Notes under the pieces: model-generated | Seen by the model: the letters and a program-made list of their open reading frames with translations, nothing else | Told to the model about the DNA's origin: nothing | The model's database searches: none | Assembly (NCBI GenBank): GCA_035628055.1 | Contig: DASPKO010000047.1 | Span: 1 to 8,278 of the forward strand | DNA length: 8,278 bases | From: DASPKO01 sp035628055 | GTDB taxonomy: Bacteria; Planctomycetota; Phycisphaerae; Phycisphaerales; UBA1924 | Direction of reading: 5' to 3' | Made by a program: the position numbers and the translations under genes | Part shown: piece by piece, positions 1-6,073 of the stretch | How positions within the stretch are numbered: position 1 is the stretch's first letter | How the letters are laid out: each line of letters begins with the position of its first letter

Positions 1-1
1 T

Positions 2-6
2 GAGGG
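2..6 (+). promoter_or_regulatory. Ribosome binding site of the peroxiredoxin gene
   Basis: GAGGG lies 7 nt before the GTG at 14. It is the main reason for choosing GTG 14 over the in-frame GTG at 53, which would remove only a low-complexity Ala/Gly/Pro leader. The TGA at 1-3 could be the stop of an upstream gene, but too little sequence is visible to say. Confidence 0.45.
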
Positions 7-13
7 CCCACGC

Positions 14-517
14 GTGAGTGCGGCCGCGCCGGGTGACGGGCCGGGCCCGCGGGTGATCGCCATCGGCGAGCGCGCGCCGGATTTCACGCTCCCTGACCAG
101 GACCGCAAGGACTGGACGCTCTCGACGGCCCTGCGCTCCGGCCCGGTCGTCCTTTGCTTCTACCCCTTCGACTTCTCCTCGGTGTGCGGCTCGGAAATGG
201 GGTGCGTCAGGGACTGGGCGGGCCGGTGGCGGGGAACGGGCGCCCAGGCGGTCGGCATCTCCTGCGACAGCACGTATGCGCACAGGGCCTGGGCGCGCGA
301 GCTGGGCCTGGAACACCCGTTGCTTGCCGACGCCCACCGGGTCGTGTGCAGGGCGTACGGGCTCTACTGGGCGGAGCGGAACGTCGCGGCCCGGGGCACG
401 GTGGTGGTGGCGCCCGACGGGCTCGTCGCCTGGTCCGAGGGCCGGGCGCCCGGGTGTGCCATGGACATGGCGACTGTCCTGGAGCGCCTCGAACAGGCGC
501 GGGGGGGCGGGCGCTAG
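14..517 (+). CDS. Peroxiredoxin (AhpC/TSA, AhpE/BCP-like)
   Basis: A thiol peroxidase that reduces hydrogen peroxide or organic hydroperoxides, probably in the cytoplasm since no signal peptide is seen. The 167-residue protein has the family layout: APDFTLPDQD at 21-30, then the active-site loop P51-x3-S55-x2-C58, which is the family PxxxTxxC with Ser replacing Thr. C58 is the likely peroxidatic cysteine. E61 and R66-D67 follow, as in AhpE/archaeal-type enzymes. HPLLAD (101-106) and a VVVAPDG strand (130-136) complete the thioredoxin fold. Other cysteines are C48, C64, C84, C112 and C148. C64, at +6 from C58, could be a resolving cysteine, though BCP enzymes usually use +5, so whether it is 1-Cys or 2-Cys is open. 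The start is GTG with a GAGGG site; GTG 53 is an alternative. The stop lies 10 nt before endonuclease IV, suggesting co-transcription. A run of seven G (501-507) lies near the 3' end. Confidence 0.9.
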   Translation: MSAAAPGDGPGPRVIAIGERAPDFTLPDQDRKDWTLSTALRSGPVVLCFYPFDFSSVCGSEMGCVRDWAGRWRGTGAQAVGISCDSTYAHRAWARELGLEHPLLADAHRVVCRAYGLYWAERNVAARGTVVVAPDGLVAWSEGRAPGCAMDMATVLERLEQARGGGR

Positions 518-527
518 AGTCGGATCG

Positions 528-1448
528 ATGTTCGGCTCGCATCTCTCGATCGCCGGGTGCATGGCCGGCGCGCTCCGCAGGGCGGAGGCGCTGCGCCTGG
601 ACTGCGTGCAGGTGTTCACGAAGAACCAGCAGCAGTGGCGGGTGGCGCCGCTCCGCACGGAGGCCGTGGAGGAGTGGCGCGCCGAGGCGCGGCGGCTAGG
701 CTGGGACGCGGGGGCCCCGCGGACGGTGGCTCACGCCTCGTACCTGATCAACCTGGCCAGCGGCGACGACAACCTCTGGCGGCTCTCGGTGGACCTGATG
801 GTCGAGGAAGTTGAGCGGTGCGAGCGTCTGGGCATCCCGCTGCTGGTCCACCATCCCGGCGCGCACAAGGGAGGGACGCGCGAGGCCGGGCTGTTGCGGA
901 TCGCCGAAGCGTACCGGGAGATCCTGGGGCGCACCGCGGGGTACCGCACGGTGCTCTGCCTGGAGAATACGGTGGGGTGCGGGACGATCCTGGGCCGTGA
1001 GTTCGAGGAGCTGGCCGGGCTGCGCGGCTTCATCGCTGAGAGGACGGGGGCGGAGGGCCGCGTCGGCTACTGCTTCGACACGTGCCACGCGCACGCCGGC
1101 GGGCACGACCTCTCGTCGCGGGCCGCCGCCGAGGCCACCCTGGCGCGCCTGGGCCGGGTGTGCGGCTTCGAGCACGTGCGTGTGCTGCACCTGAACGATT
1201 CCAAGGGCACGCTGGGCAGCCGGCTCGACCGGCACGAGCACGTCGGCAAGGGGACGATCGGTCCGGAGGGGTTCGCCGCGGTGGTGAATCACCCGGCGTT
1301 CCGGGACCGGCCCAAGATCATGGAGACGCCAAAGGGAACGACCCCGGCGGGCGTCGACCTGGACACCCTCAACCTGCGGCGGCTGCGCCGGCTCGTCGAG
1401 GCGGGCGGCGCCACCGTCAGGCCCCGCAAGCTGGCCGTGCCCGCCTGA
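528..1448 (+). CDS. nfo: Endonuclease IV (AP endonuclease)
   Basis: Endonuclease IV cleaves DNA 5' to abasic sites and cleans blocked 3' ends in base excision repair. The 306-residue product has the AP2Ec TIM-barrel signatures. All nine metal ligands known from the E. coli enzyme can be placed: H69 (AHASYLIN), H109 (HHPGAH), E146 (LENT), D184 and H187 (FDTCHAH), H221 (LHLNDSK), D234 and H236 (DRHEH), and E266 (METP). It should therefore bind three zinc ions and be active. The ATG at 528 is chosen because MFGSHLSIAG is the family's usual N-terminus; the frame stays open upstream to 276, but that stretch overlaps the peroxiredoxin gene and reads as an Arg/Gly-rich shadow. The ribosome site is weak (AGAG at 516-519). 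The protein is about 20 residues longer than E. coli Nfo, partly through a basic tail. Pairing with the peroxiredoxin suggests a small oxidative-damage unit, which is inference. Confidence 0.96.
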   Translation: MFGSHLSIAGCMAGALRRAEALRLDCVQVFTKNQQQWRVAPLRTEAVEEWRAEARRLGWDAGAPRTVAHASYLINLASGDDNLWRLSVDLMVEEVERCERLGIPLLVHHPGAHKGGTREAGLLRIAEAYREILGRTAGYRTVLCLENTVGCGTILGREFEELAGLRGFIAERTGAEGRVGYCFDTCHAHAGGHDLSSRAAAEATLARLGRVCGFEHVRVLHLNDSKGTLGSRLDRHEHVGKGTIGPEGFAAVVNHPAFRDRPKIMETPKGTTPAGVDLDTLNLRRLRRLVEAGGATVRPRKLAVPA

Positions 1449-1513
1449 GCCGGGGGCGGGGCGGGGGTATGCTCTTGGGCGTTGCTGCGGCTGTTTACCC
1501 GATGAAGGGCTCT

Positions 1514-2521
1514 ATGAAGCGGACACCGGTGCGCGTCCTGGTTGGAGTGTCGGCCCTGGCCTGGCTCGCGGCGGGTCCCGGCGGCTGCGGCGTCATGGGC
1601 GGCGCGCGCGAGGAGGTCCGGGGCGACGCCGTCATCAGCCGGGGCCAGTCCCACGTGCGGGAGGCCGAGCGGGCGCTGCGCGAGGGGGACAAGGCCCGGG
1701 CCCTGGCCGAGTTCGCCCGCGCGATCGAGGTCAATCCCGAGCTCACCAGCGCGCACCTGGGCATGGCGGACATCTACCGGGTGGACGGTGACTACGCGCA
1801 GGCCGAGGTGGGATACCGGCGGGCCGCGACGATCGAGCCGCGGAACTTCGACGCCCAGTATTTCCATGGGCTCATGCTCCACCTGCTCGACCGGGTGACC
1901 GAGGCGATCCAGGCGTACCTGCGCGCCCTGGCCGTGCGGCCCAACGACTTCAACGTCAACCTGAACCTGGCCACGGCCTACTACCAGCTCGACGAGAACC
2001 GCCAGGCCCTGATCTATGGACGCCGGGCCGTGGAGATCGATCCCCGGAACGGCCCGGCCCGATTCAACCTGGGCTCGATCTACGCGGCGATGGGGCGGCA
2101 CCAGGAGGCGGTGGCGGAGTTCCAGCAGGCGACCGAGCACATGGAGCTCACCCCCGAGCTCCTCTCGAAGCTCGGCGACAGCCTCGGCAAGCTGGGGCGG
2201 TACACCGAGATGCGTAATGCCCTCCAGGAGGCGGTGGGCCGGGGGGCGTCGCCCGCGGTGTACGAGCGGCTGGGCTTTGCCCGCTTCAAGCTGGGCGAGT
2301 ATGACGAGTCGCTCGCGGCCTTCGAGAAGTCGCTGGAGCTCGACCCGGACTACGCGCCGGCGCTCAACGGCGTGGGCGTGATCCACCTCAATCGCTGGCT
2401 GCTCGCCGACATGAAGGACCCGCAGGCCCGGCAGAAGGGCCTGGCGGCCCTGCGGCGTTCGCTCCAGATCGACCGCAATCAGCCGCAGATTCTCGAGCTG
2501 CTCACGAAGTACGGCCGGTAG
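1514..2521 (+). CDS. Exported TPR-repeat protein, possible lipoprotein
   Basis: A 335-residue protein of unknown specific function. The N-terminus is a signal peptide: K2, R3 and R7, a hydrophobic stretch at about 8-20, then C25 in the context PGGC. A standard lipobox wants Leu/Val/Ile at -3, so lipidation at C25 is uncertain, but export to the periplasm or outer membrane is likely. The rest is almost entirely tandem TPR units of 34 residues, at about 45-76, 79-110, 113-144, 147-178, 181-212, 215-246, 248-279 and a final one from 282 interrupted by a short insert near 296-308. Phased NPE, EPRN, RPND, DPRN and DPDY turns mark the repeats. TPR arrays bind protein partners, for example in envelope or secretin assembly; nothing here identifies the partner. 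I chose ATG 1514 because GAAGGG ends 4 nt upstream. In-frame ATG 1502 and 1469 would only lengthen the N-terminus. queF begins 7 nt after the stop. Confidence 0.85.
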   Translation: MKRTPVRVLVGVSALAWLAAGPGGCGVMGGAREEVRGDAVISRGQSHVREAERALREGDKARALAEFARAIEVNPELTSAHLGMADIYRVDGDYAQAEVGYRRAATIEPRNFDAQYFHGLMLHLLDRVTEAIQAYLRALAVRPNDFNVNLNLATAYYQLDENRQALIYGRRAVEIDPRNGPARFNLGSIYAAMGRHQEAVAEFQQATEHMELTPELLSKLGDSLGKLGRYTEMRNALQEAVGRGASPAVYERLGFARFKLGEYDESLAAFEKSLELDPDYAPALNGVGVIHLNRWLLADMKDPQARQKGLAALRRSLQIDRNQPQILELLTKYGR

Positions 2522-2528
2522 TCCCCGC

Positions 2529-2921
2529 ATGCCCAGGCCCGAGCTGCTGGAAACCTTCGAGACACCGGCCCGTGAGCCGATCGTGATCGAGCACGTGGCG
2601 GAGGAGTTCACCAGCCAGTGCCCCAAGACCGGGCACCCGGACTTCGGGACGGTGCGCTTGCGGTACCAGCCCGCGGCGCGGGGCTCGGCGGCGGGAGCGA
2701 CCGGGTGCGTCGAGCTCAAGAGCCTCAAGCTCTACTACCAATCGTTCCGCATGGAAGGGATCTTCTATGAGGCCGTCACGGACAGGATTCGCAACGACCT
2801 GGCGCGGCTGCTGCGGCCGGCGTGGATGCAGGTGATCACCGAGTGGCGGGGCCGGGGAGGGATCCGGTCGGTGGTGCGGGCGGAGGCGGGCGAGGTGCCG
2901 ACCGAGTGGAAGGGGAGATAA
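2529..2921 (+). CDS. queF: NADPH-dependent 7-cyano-7-deazaguanine (preQ0) reductase, QueF type I
   Basis: QueF reduces the nitrile of preQ0 to preQ1, the step before insertion into tRNA in queuosine synthesis. The 130-residue protein matches the short unimodular type. EEFTSQCPKTGHPDF (25-39) contains the nucleophile C31 and acid D38, equivalent to C55 and D62 of the Bacillus subtilis enzyme. ELKSLKLY (62-69) is the QueF motif that binds NADPH, and SFRMEGIFYE (72-81) follows with substrate-binding E81. RGGI (109-112) closes the fold. B. subtilis has His before that Glu (FHE), whereas here it is Tyr80 (FYE); I believe this variant occurs in other lineages but cannot confirm it. The protein is about 35 residues shorter than YkvM, all at the N-terminus. 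No Shine-Dalgarno is seen before ATG 2529, only a 7-nt gap after the TPR stop, so translation may depend on re-initiation. No other queuosine genes are in the window. Confidence 0.92.
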   Translation: MPRPELLETFETPAREPIVIEHVAEEFTSQCPKTGHPDFGTVRLRYQPAARGSAAGATGCVELKSLKLYYQSFRMEGIFYEAVTDRIRNDLARLLRPAWMQVITEWRGRGGIRSVVRAEAGEVPTEWKGR

Positions 2922-3041
2922 GCCGCGTCCGGGGCGCGGCGCGGACGGGCCGGCGGGCGGGAGGGCGATCCGCGTGCCGGGTTGCTCCAGCGCGGCGGCC
3001 GGGCGAGCCGATCTTGGAGTTCGGGCCGGGGGCGGCGCGGC

Positions 3042-3046
3042 GGGAG
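3042..3046 (+). promoter_or_regulatory. Ribosome binding site of lysC
   Basis: GGGAG ends 7 nt before the GTG at 3054. This fixes the lysC start at that GTG and not at the upstream in-frame ATG 2982, which would add 24 Arg/Gly/Ser-rich residues absent from aspartate kinases. The 132-nt gap before lysC (2922-3053) shows no clear -35/-10 pair and no recognisable riboswitch or leader peptide. Confidence 0.6.
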
Positions 3047-3053
3047 AGCTGGC

Positions 3054-4349
3054 GTGCGGATCGTCGTCCAGAAGTTCGGGGGCTCGAGCGTGGCCGACCC
3101 GGCCAAGATGCGGCGCTGCGCCCAGCGGGCCGCCGAGGCGCACCGGGCCGGGGCCGGCGTGGTGGTCGTGGTGTCGGCGATGGGTGACACCACGGACGAC
3201 CTGCTGGCTCTGGCGGGAAGGGTCTGCCGGGAGGCGGGGGTGCCCCCGGCGAAACGCGAGCTGGACCAGCTCATGGCGACGGGTGAGCAGGTCTCGATCG
3301 CCCTGATGGCGATGACCCTGGGCACGATGGGCCTGGAGGCGGTGAGCCTGACCGGGTCGCAGTGCGGGATCAGGACCGAGGCGGCGCACACGCGGGCGCG
3401 GATCACGGACATCGACGCGGGCAGGCTGCGGCGCGAGCTCGCCGCCGGGCGCGTGCCGGTGGTCGCCGGGTTCCAGGGCGTCACCGAGGAGGGTGAAGTC
3501 ACGACGCTGGGGCGGGGCGGGAGCGACACGACGGCGGTGGCGGTGGCGGCGGCGCTGGGGGCGGAGGTGTGCGAGGTCTACACCGACGTGGACGGGGTGT
3601 ACACGGCCGACCCCCGGATCGTTCCCGGGGCGCGGCTGCACGAGCGGGTGTCGTACGATGAGATGATGGAGGCGGCCTCGCAGGGGGCCAAGGTGATGCA
3701 CCTGCGGGCGGTGGAGCTGGGCAAGAAGGCCGGCGTGCCGATCCGGGTGCTGCACAGCCAGCGGCCGGGGACGGGCACGCTGATCTGTGGCGAGCGTGAC
3801 GCGATGCTGGAGAGCCGGCTCATCTCGACGGTGGCGCTCAAGACCGAGATCGGGCGCGTGACCATCGTGGGGCTTCCGAACCGTCCGGGCGTGCAGCGCG
3901 AGGTCTTCGGCCCGATCGCCGCGGCGGGGCTCTCGGTCGACGACATCATCCAGAACGAGGTGCACGCGAGCCCCGGCGCGGTCCCGGGCGACCGGTGCAC
4001 GATCGCCTTCACCGTGGAGCGCCAGGACCTGGACGAGGTGTGCGAGGTGGTGCGCGGCAGCCTGGCCCGGGTGGCCAGCCGGGGGCCCGCCCCGGAGGTG
4101 CAGGTCGACACCGCGCTGGTGAAGGTCTCGGCGGTGGGCGTGGGGATGCAGAGCCAGGCCGGGGTGGCGGCGACGATGTTCCGGGCCCTGGCCGAGGCGG
4201 GCGTCCGCATCCAGAACATCACCACGAGCGAGATCAAGATCTCGTGCCTGATCCCCGAGGAGTGCGGGGCCCGCGCGGTGCGCGTGGTGCACGAGGCGTT
4301 CGGGCTGGGCCAGGACTCGGCCGGGGCCCGCGGGGCCGGCGCGGCCTAG
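3054..4349 (+). CDS. lysC: Aspartate kinase
   Basis: Phosphorylates L-aspartate with ATP, the first step to lysine, threonine, methionine and diaminopimelate for the wall. The 431-residue protein has the amino acid kinase domain at about 1-245. KFGGSS at 7-12 binds ATP and aspartate, TGEQ is at 76-79, GRGGSDTTA is at 153-161, and YTDVDGVYTADPR at 176-188 is a clear family signature. Two ACT regulatory domains follow, at about 267-340 and 352-420; the second has VGVGMQSQAG (361-370) and NITTSEIKIS (388-397), the usual binding region for Lys/Thr feedback inhibitors. It is therefore a monofunctional, probably feedback-inhibited enzyme, some 20 residues longer than typical through an Ala/Gly-rich tail and a small insert in ACT1 (about 304-314). 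The GTG start at 3054 places MRIVVQKFGG at the N-terminus, as in the family. ATG 3804 (M251) at the kinase-ACT linker could serve as an internal start for a regulatory beta subunit, as known in Bacillus and Corynebacterium. Confidence 0.96.
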   Translation: MRIVVQKFGGSSVADPAKMRRCAQRAAEAHRAGAGVVVVVSAMGDTTDDLLALAGRVCREAGVPPAKRELDQLMATGEQVSIALMAMTLGTMGLEAVSLTGSQCGIRTEAAHTRARITDIDAGRLRRELAAGRVPVVAGFQGVTEEGEVTTLGRGGSDTTAVAVAAALGAEVCEVYTDVDGVYTADPRIVPGARLHERVSYDEMMEAASQGAKVMHLRAVELGKKAGVPIRVLHSQRPGTGTLICGERDAMLESRLISTVALKTEIGRVTIVGLPNRPGVQREVFGPIAAAGLSVDDIIQNEVHASPGAVPGDRCTIAFTVERQDLDEVCEVVRGSLARVASRGPAPEVQVDTALVKVSAVGVGMQSQAGVAATMFRALAEAGVRIQNITTSEIKISCLIPEECGARAVRVVHEAFGLGQDSAGARGAGAA

Positions 4350-4386
4350 ACGAGCATCGTCGGCGTGGTCGCGATTCCGGCTCGTC
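4349..4386. terminator. Possible bidirectional terminator between convergent genes
   Basis: GACGAGC at 4349-4355 is exactly matched by its reverse complement GCTCGTC at 4380-4386, leaving a 24-nt loop. An alternative, tighter hairpin uses GACGA (4349-4353) with TCGTC (4357-4361) around a 3-nt loop. The elements lie in the 42-nt gap between the lysC and uxs stops, where both transcripts must end. There is no T-tract on either side, and short matches like these arise easily in GC-rich DNA, so this is a weak call. Confidence 0.25.
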
Positions 4387-4391
4387 GGTGC

Positions 4392-5363
4392 CTAGTAGTT
4401 CGGCGTCGGGGCGCGGAACGAGTCGATGTCGACCGAGCGGAAGTAGTCGATGGTGCGCCGGAGGCCGTCCTCGAGCGCGACCTTCGGCTCCCACCCCAGC
4501 CGCTGCCGGGCCAGGGAGATGTCCGGCTGGCGCTGCTTGGGGTCGTCCTGGAGCGCGGGGCGGCGGACGATGGAGACCTTCGAACCGGTGAGCTCCTTGA
4601 CGAGCTCGGCGAGGCGCAGGATCGTGAACTCTCCGGGGTTGCCGATGTTGACCGGGCCGATGAACTCGTCGGGCCCGTTCATCATGCGCATCATCGCTTC
4701 GATGAGGTCGTCGACGTAGCAGAACGACCGGGTCTGGCGCCCGTCTCCGAAGATCGTGATGTCCTCGCCCCGGAGGGCCTGGCGGATGAAGTTGCTCACG
4801 ACCCGTCCGTCGAAGGGGTGCATCCGCGGGCCGTACGTGTTGAAGATCCGCACCACGCGGATGTTCAGGCGGTTGGAGCGGTGGTAGTCGAAGAAGAGCG
4901 TCTCGGCGGCGCGCTTCCCCTCGTCGTAGCAGGCGCGGGGGCCGATGGGGTTGACGCTCCCCTTGTAGCTCTCGGGCTGGGGGTGCACCTCGGGGTCGCC
5001 GTAGACCTCGCTGGTGGAGGCCTGGAGGATCTTGGCGCGGCAGCGCTTGGCCATGCCCAGCATGTTGATGGCGCCCATCACGCTGGTCTTCATGGTCTTG
5101 ATGGGGTTGTACTGGTAGTGCCCGGGGGCGGCGGGGCAGGCGAGGTTGTAGATCTCGTCGACCTCGAGCCAGAGGGGGTGGGTCACGTCGTGGCGGATGA
5201 ACTCGAAGTTGTGCCGGCCCAGGAGCTGGTCGATGTTGACCTTCTGGCTGGTGAACAGGTTGTCGACGCAGATGACGTCGTGGCCCTGCTCGACGAGGCG
5301 GTCGCAGAGGTGCGACCCGAGGAATCCCGCCCCTCCGGTGACGAGGATGCGCTTGGTCTTCAC
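4392..5363 (-). CDS. uxs: UDP-glucuronate decarboxylase (UDP-xylose synthase)
   Basis: Converts UDP-glucuronic acid to UDP-xylose through an NAD-bound 4-keto intermediate, supplying xylose for surface polysaccharide or glycoprotein. The 323-residue extended short-chain dehydrogenase has the Rossmann motif TGGAGFLGS (9-17), the NAD-ribose acidic residue D34 (VDN), NLACPAAP (73-80), the active-site segment STSEVYGDP (116-124) and catalytic Y146-x3-K150. Having SEVYG in place of DEVYG points to UXS and away from dTDP-glucose dehydratase. RRPALQDDPKQRQPD (267-281), including the substrate-binding Arg, is the typical UXS C-terminal signature. The GTG start (5363-5361) overlaps the LysM gene's TGA by 4 nt and has AAGGA 6 nt upstream. 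The frame stays open well upstream, but that part is the shadow of the LysM gene. It is the last gene of the sec-LysM-uxs operon and ends 42 nt from the convergent lysC. Confidence 0.95.
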   Translation of the reverse strand: MKTKRILVTGGAGFLGSHLCDRLVEQGHDVICVDNLFTSQKVNIDQLLGRHNFEFIRHDVTHPLWLEVDEIYNLACPAAPGHYQYNPIKTMKTSVMGAINMLGMAKRCRAKILQASTSEVYGDPEVHPQPESYKGSVNPIGPRACYDEGKRAAETLFFDYHRSNRLNIRVVRIFNTYGPRMHPFDGRVVSNFIRQALRGEDITIFGDGRQTRSFCYVDDLIEAMMRMMNGPDEFIGPVNIGNPGEFTILRLAELVKELTGSKVSIVRRPALQDDPKQRQPDISLARQRLGWEPKVALEDGLRRTIDYFRSVDIDSFRAPTPNY

Positions 5364-6073
5364 GGGCGGTCCTTGCCGGCGACCGGGATGCGGATGGTGA
5401 CGCCCGCGGTGAGGCGGTCCGGGTCGGCCAGGACGTCGCGGTTGGCCTCGAAGAGGTCGCGCCAGCGCGACGAGTCGCCGTAGACCTTGGCCGAGATCCC
5501 GCTGAGCGTGTCGCCGGAGGCGATCGTGTAGGTCTGGTGCTTCGGGGGCGGCTCGGCCTCGGAGGCGGGCACGAGCTCGGTGACGAGCCTGCCCTGGACA
5601 TTGCCGTCCTGGGGCAGGTTGAGCACGGTGCGGCCGGGGACCAGTCGGGTGGGATCGACGAAGGGGTTGGCCTGGGCGATGTCCGCGGCGCGGGCGCGGT
5701 CGCCCAGTTGGCGGGCGGCGATGTGCTCGAAGCTCGTGTCGCCGGCGCGGACGGTGTAGCGGCGGAGCCGGGGAGGCTCGACGCGCGTGATGCGGACCAG
5801 GTCGTCGGCAGCGGGCGGGAGGGCAGATGCCTCCGCGGTGGCGGCGAGTTGCCGCACCGGCCCGGGTAGCCCCGCCGGGGGAGAGGCCGGCGGGGAGGGA
5901 GCGGGGCTGTGCGGGGTCGGCGGCGAAGGGGTGATTTCCGCGAGCGGACCGGGCGCGGCCCCGAAGGTGATGGCGGGCTCGCTGGCGGGCGGGTCGTAGA
6001 GCCAGTAGGTCACGATCCAGACGACCGCCAGGACCCCGATGAGCCCGAACATCCGCCTGGTGGTGTCGTTCAT
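5360..6073 (-). CDS. Membrane-anchored protein with two LysM domains
   Basis: A 237-residue envelope protein. It starts with a short cytoplasmic stretch (two Arg at 6-7), one membrane helix at about 9-26, then a Pro/Ala/Ser-rich linker (about 40-70) of the kind that spans periplasmic space. Two LysM modules follow, at about 104-154 (RYTVRAGDT to VLNLP) and 180-230 (TYTIASGDTLSGIS to IRIP). LysM binds the GlcNAc-containing backbone of peptidoglycan, so the protein probably tethers the inner membrane to the wall; there is no catalytic domain. The first LysM has SFEHIA where LSxIA is usual, so it is the more divergent copy. The ATG at 6073-6071 overlaps the SecDF stop by 4 nt (ATGA), with GGGGGAG 4 nt upstream. 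The stop overlaps the uxs GTG in the same way. The neighbours suggest an envelope biogenesis role; the precise function is unknown. Confidence 0.9.
   Translation of the reverse strand: MNDTTRRMFGLIGVLAVVWIVTYWLYDPPASEPAITFGAAPGPLAEITPSPPTPHSPAPSPPASPPAGLPGPVRQLAATAEASALPPAADDLVRITRVEPPRLRRYTVRAGDTSFEHIAARQLGDRARAADIAQANPFVDPTRLVPGRTVLNLPQDGNVQGRLVTELVPASEAEPPPKHQTYTIASGDTLSGISAKVYGDSSRWRDLFEANRDVLADPDRLTAGVTIRIPVAGKDRP
5370..5374 (-). promoter_or_regulatory. Ribosome binding site of uxs inside the LysM gene
   Basis: On the minus strand AAGGA ends 6 nt before the GTG of uxs. It lies within the last codons of the LysM gene. Together with the GTGA stop/start overlap it supports the GTG start and suggests that uxs is translated by coupling plus its own initiation site. 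Confidence 0.65.

Noticed and set aside
501..507. Run of seven G near the end of the peroxiredoxin gene, a possible slippage or sequencing-error site.
   Set aside because: The frame is intact across it, and a shift would alter only the last few non-conserved residues.
1445..1473. Possible promoter before the TPR gene: CTGAGC, 17 nt, TATGCT.
   Set aside because: Only 3 of 6 and 4 of 6 matches to the consensus, and the first element covers the nfo stop codon. Not enough for a call.
1289..2728. A 479-residue minus-strand open frame opposite the TPR gene.
   Set aside because: It is a shadow frame: low complexity, no motif, and the plus strand encodes regular TPR repeats.
2926..2947. Hairpin after queF: CGTCCG and CGGACG around a 10-nt loop.
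   Set aside because: A 6-nt stem with no T-tract in very GC-rich DNA can arise by chance; not supported as a terminator.
2982..3053. Upstream ATG that would extend aspartate kinase by 24 residues.
   Set aside because: The extension is Arg/Gly/Ser-rich and unlike the family, while the GTG at 3054 has a good ribosome site and gives the canonical N-terminus.
2502..4292. A 596-residue open frame on the minus strand opposite queF and lysC.
   Set aside because: Its translation is His/Arg/Pro-rich with no recognisable domain, and the plus strand carries intact queF and lysC. Long antisense frames are expected at this GC content.
4365..5483. A 372-residue plus-strand open frame opposite uxs, rich in Val, Asp and Glu.
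   Set aside because: It is the antisense of a well-conserved enzyme gene and has no known fold or start signal.
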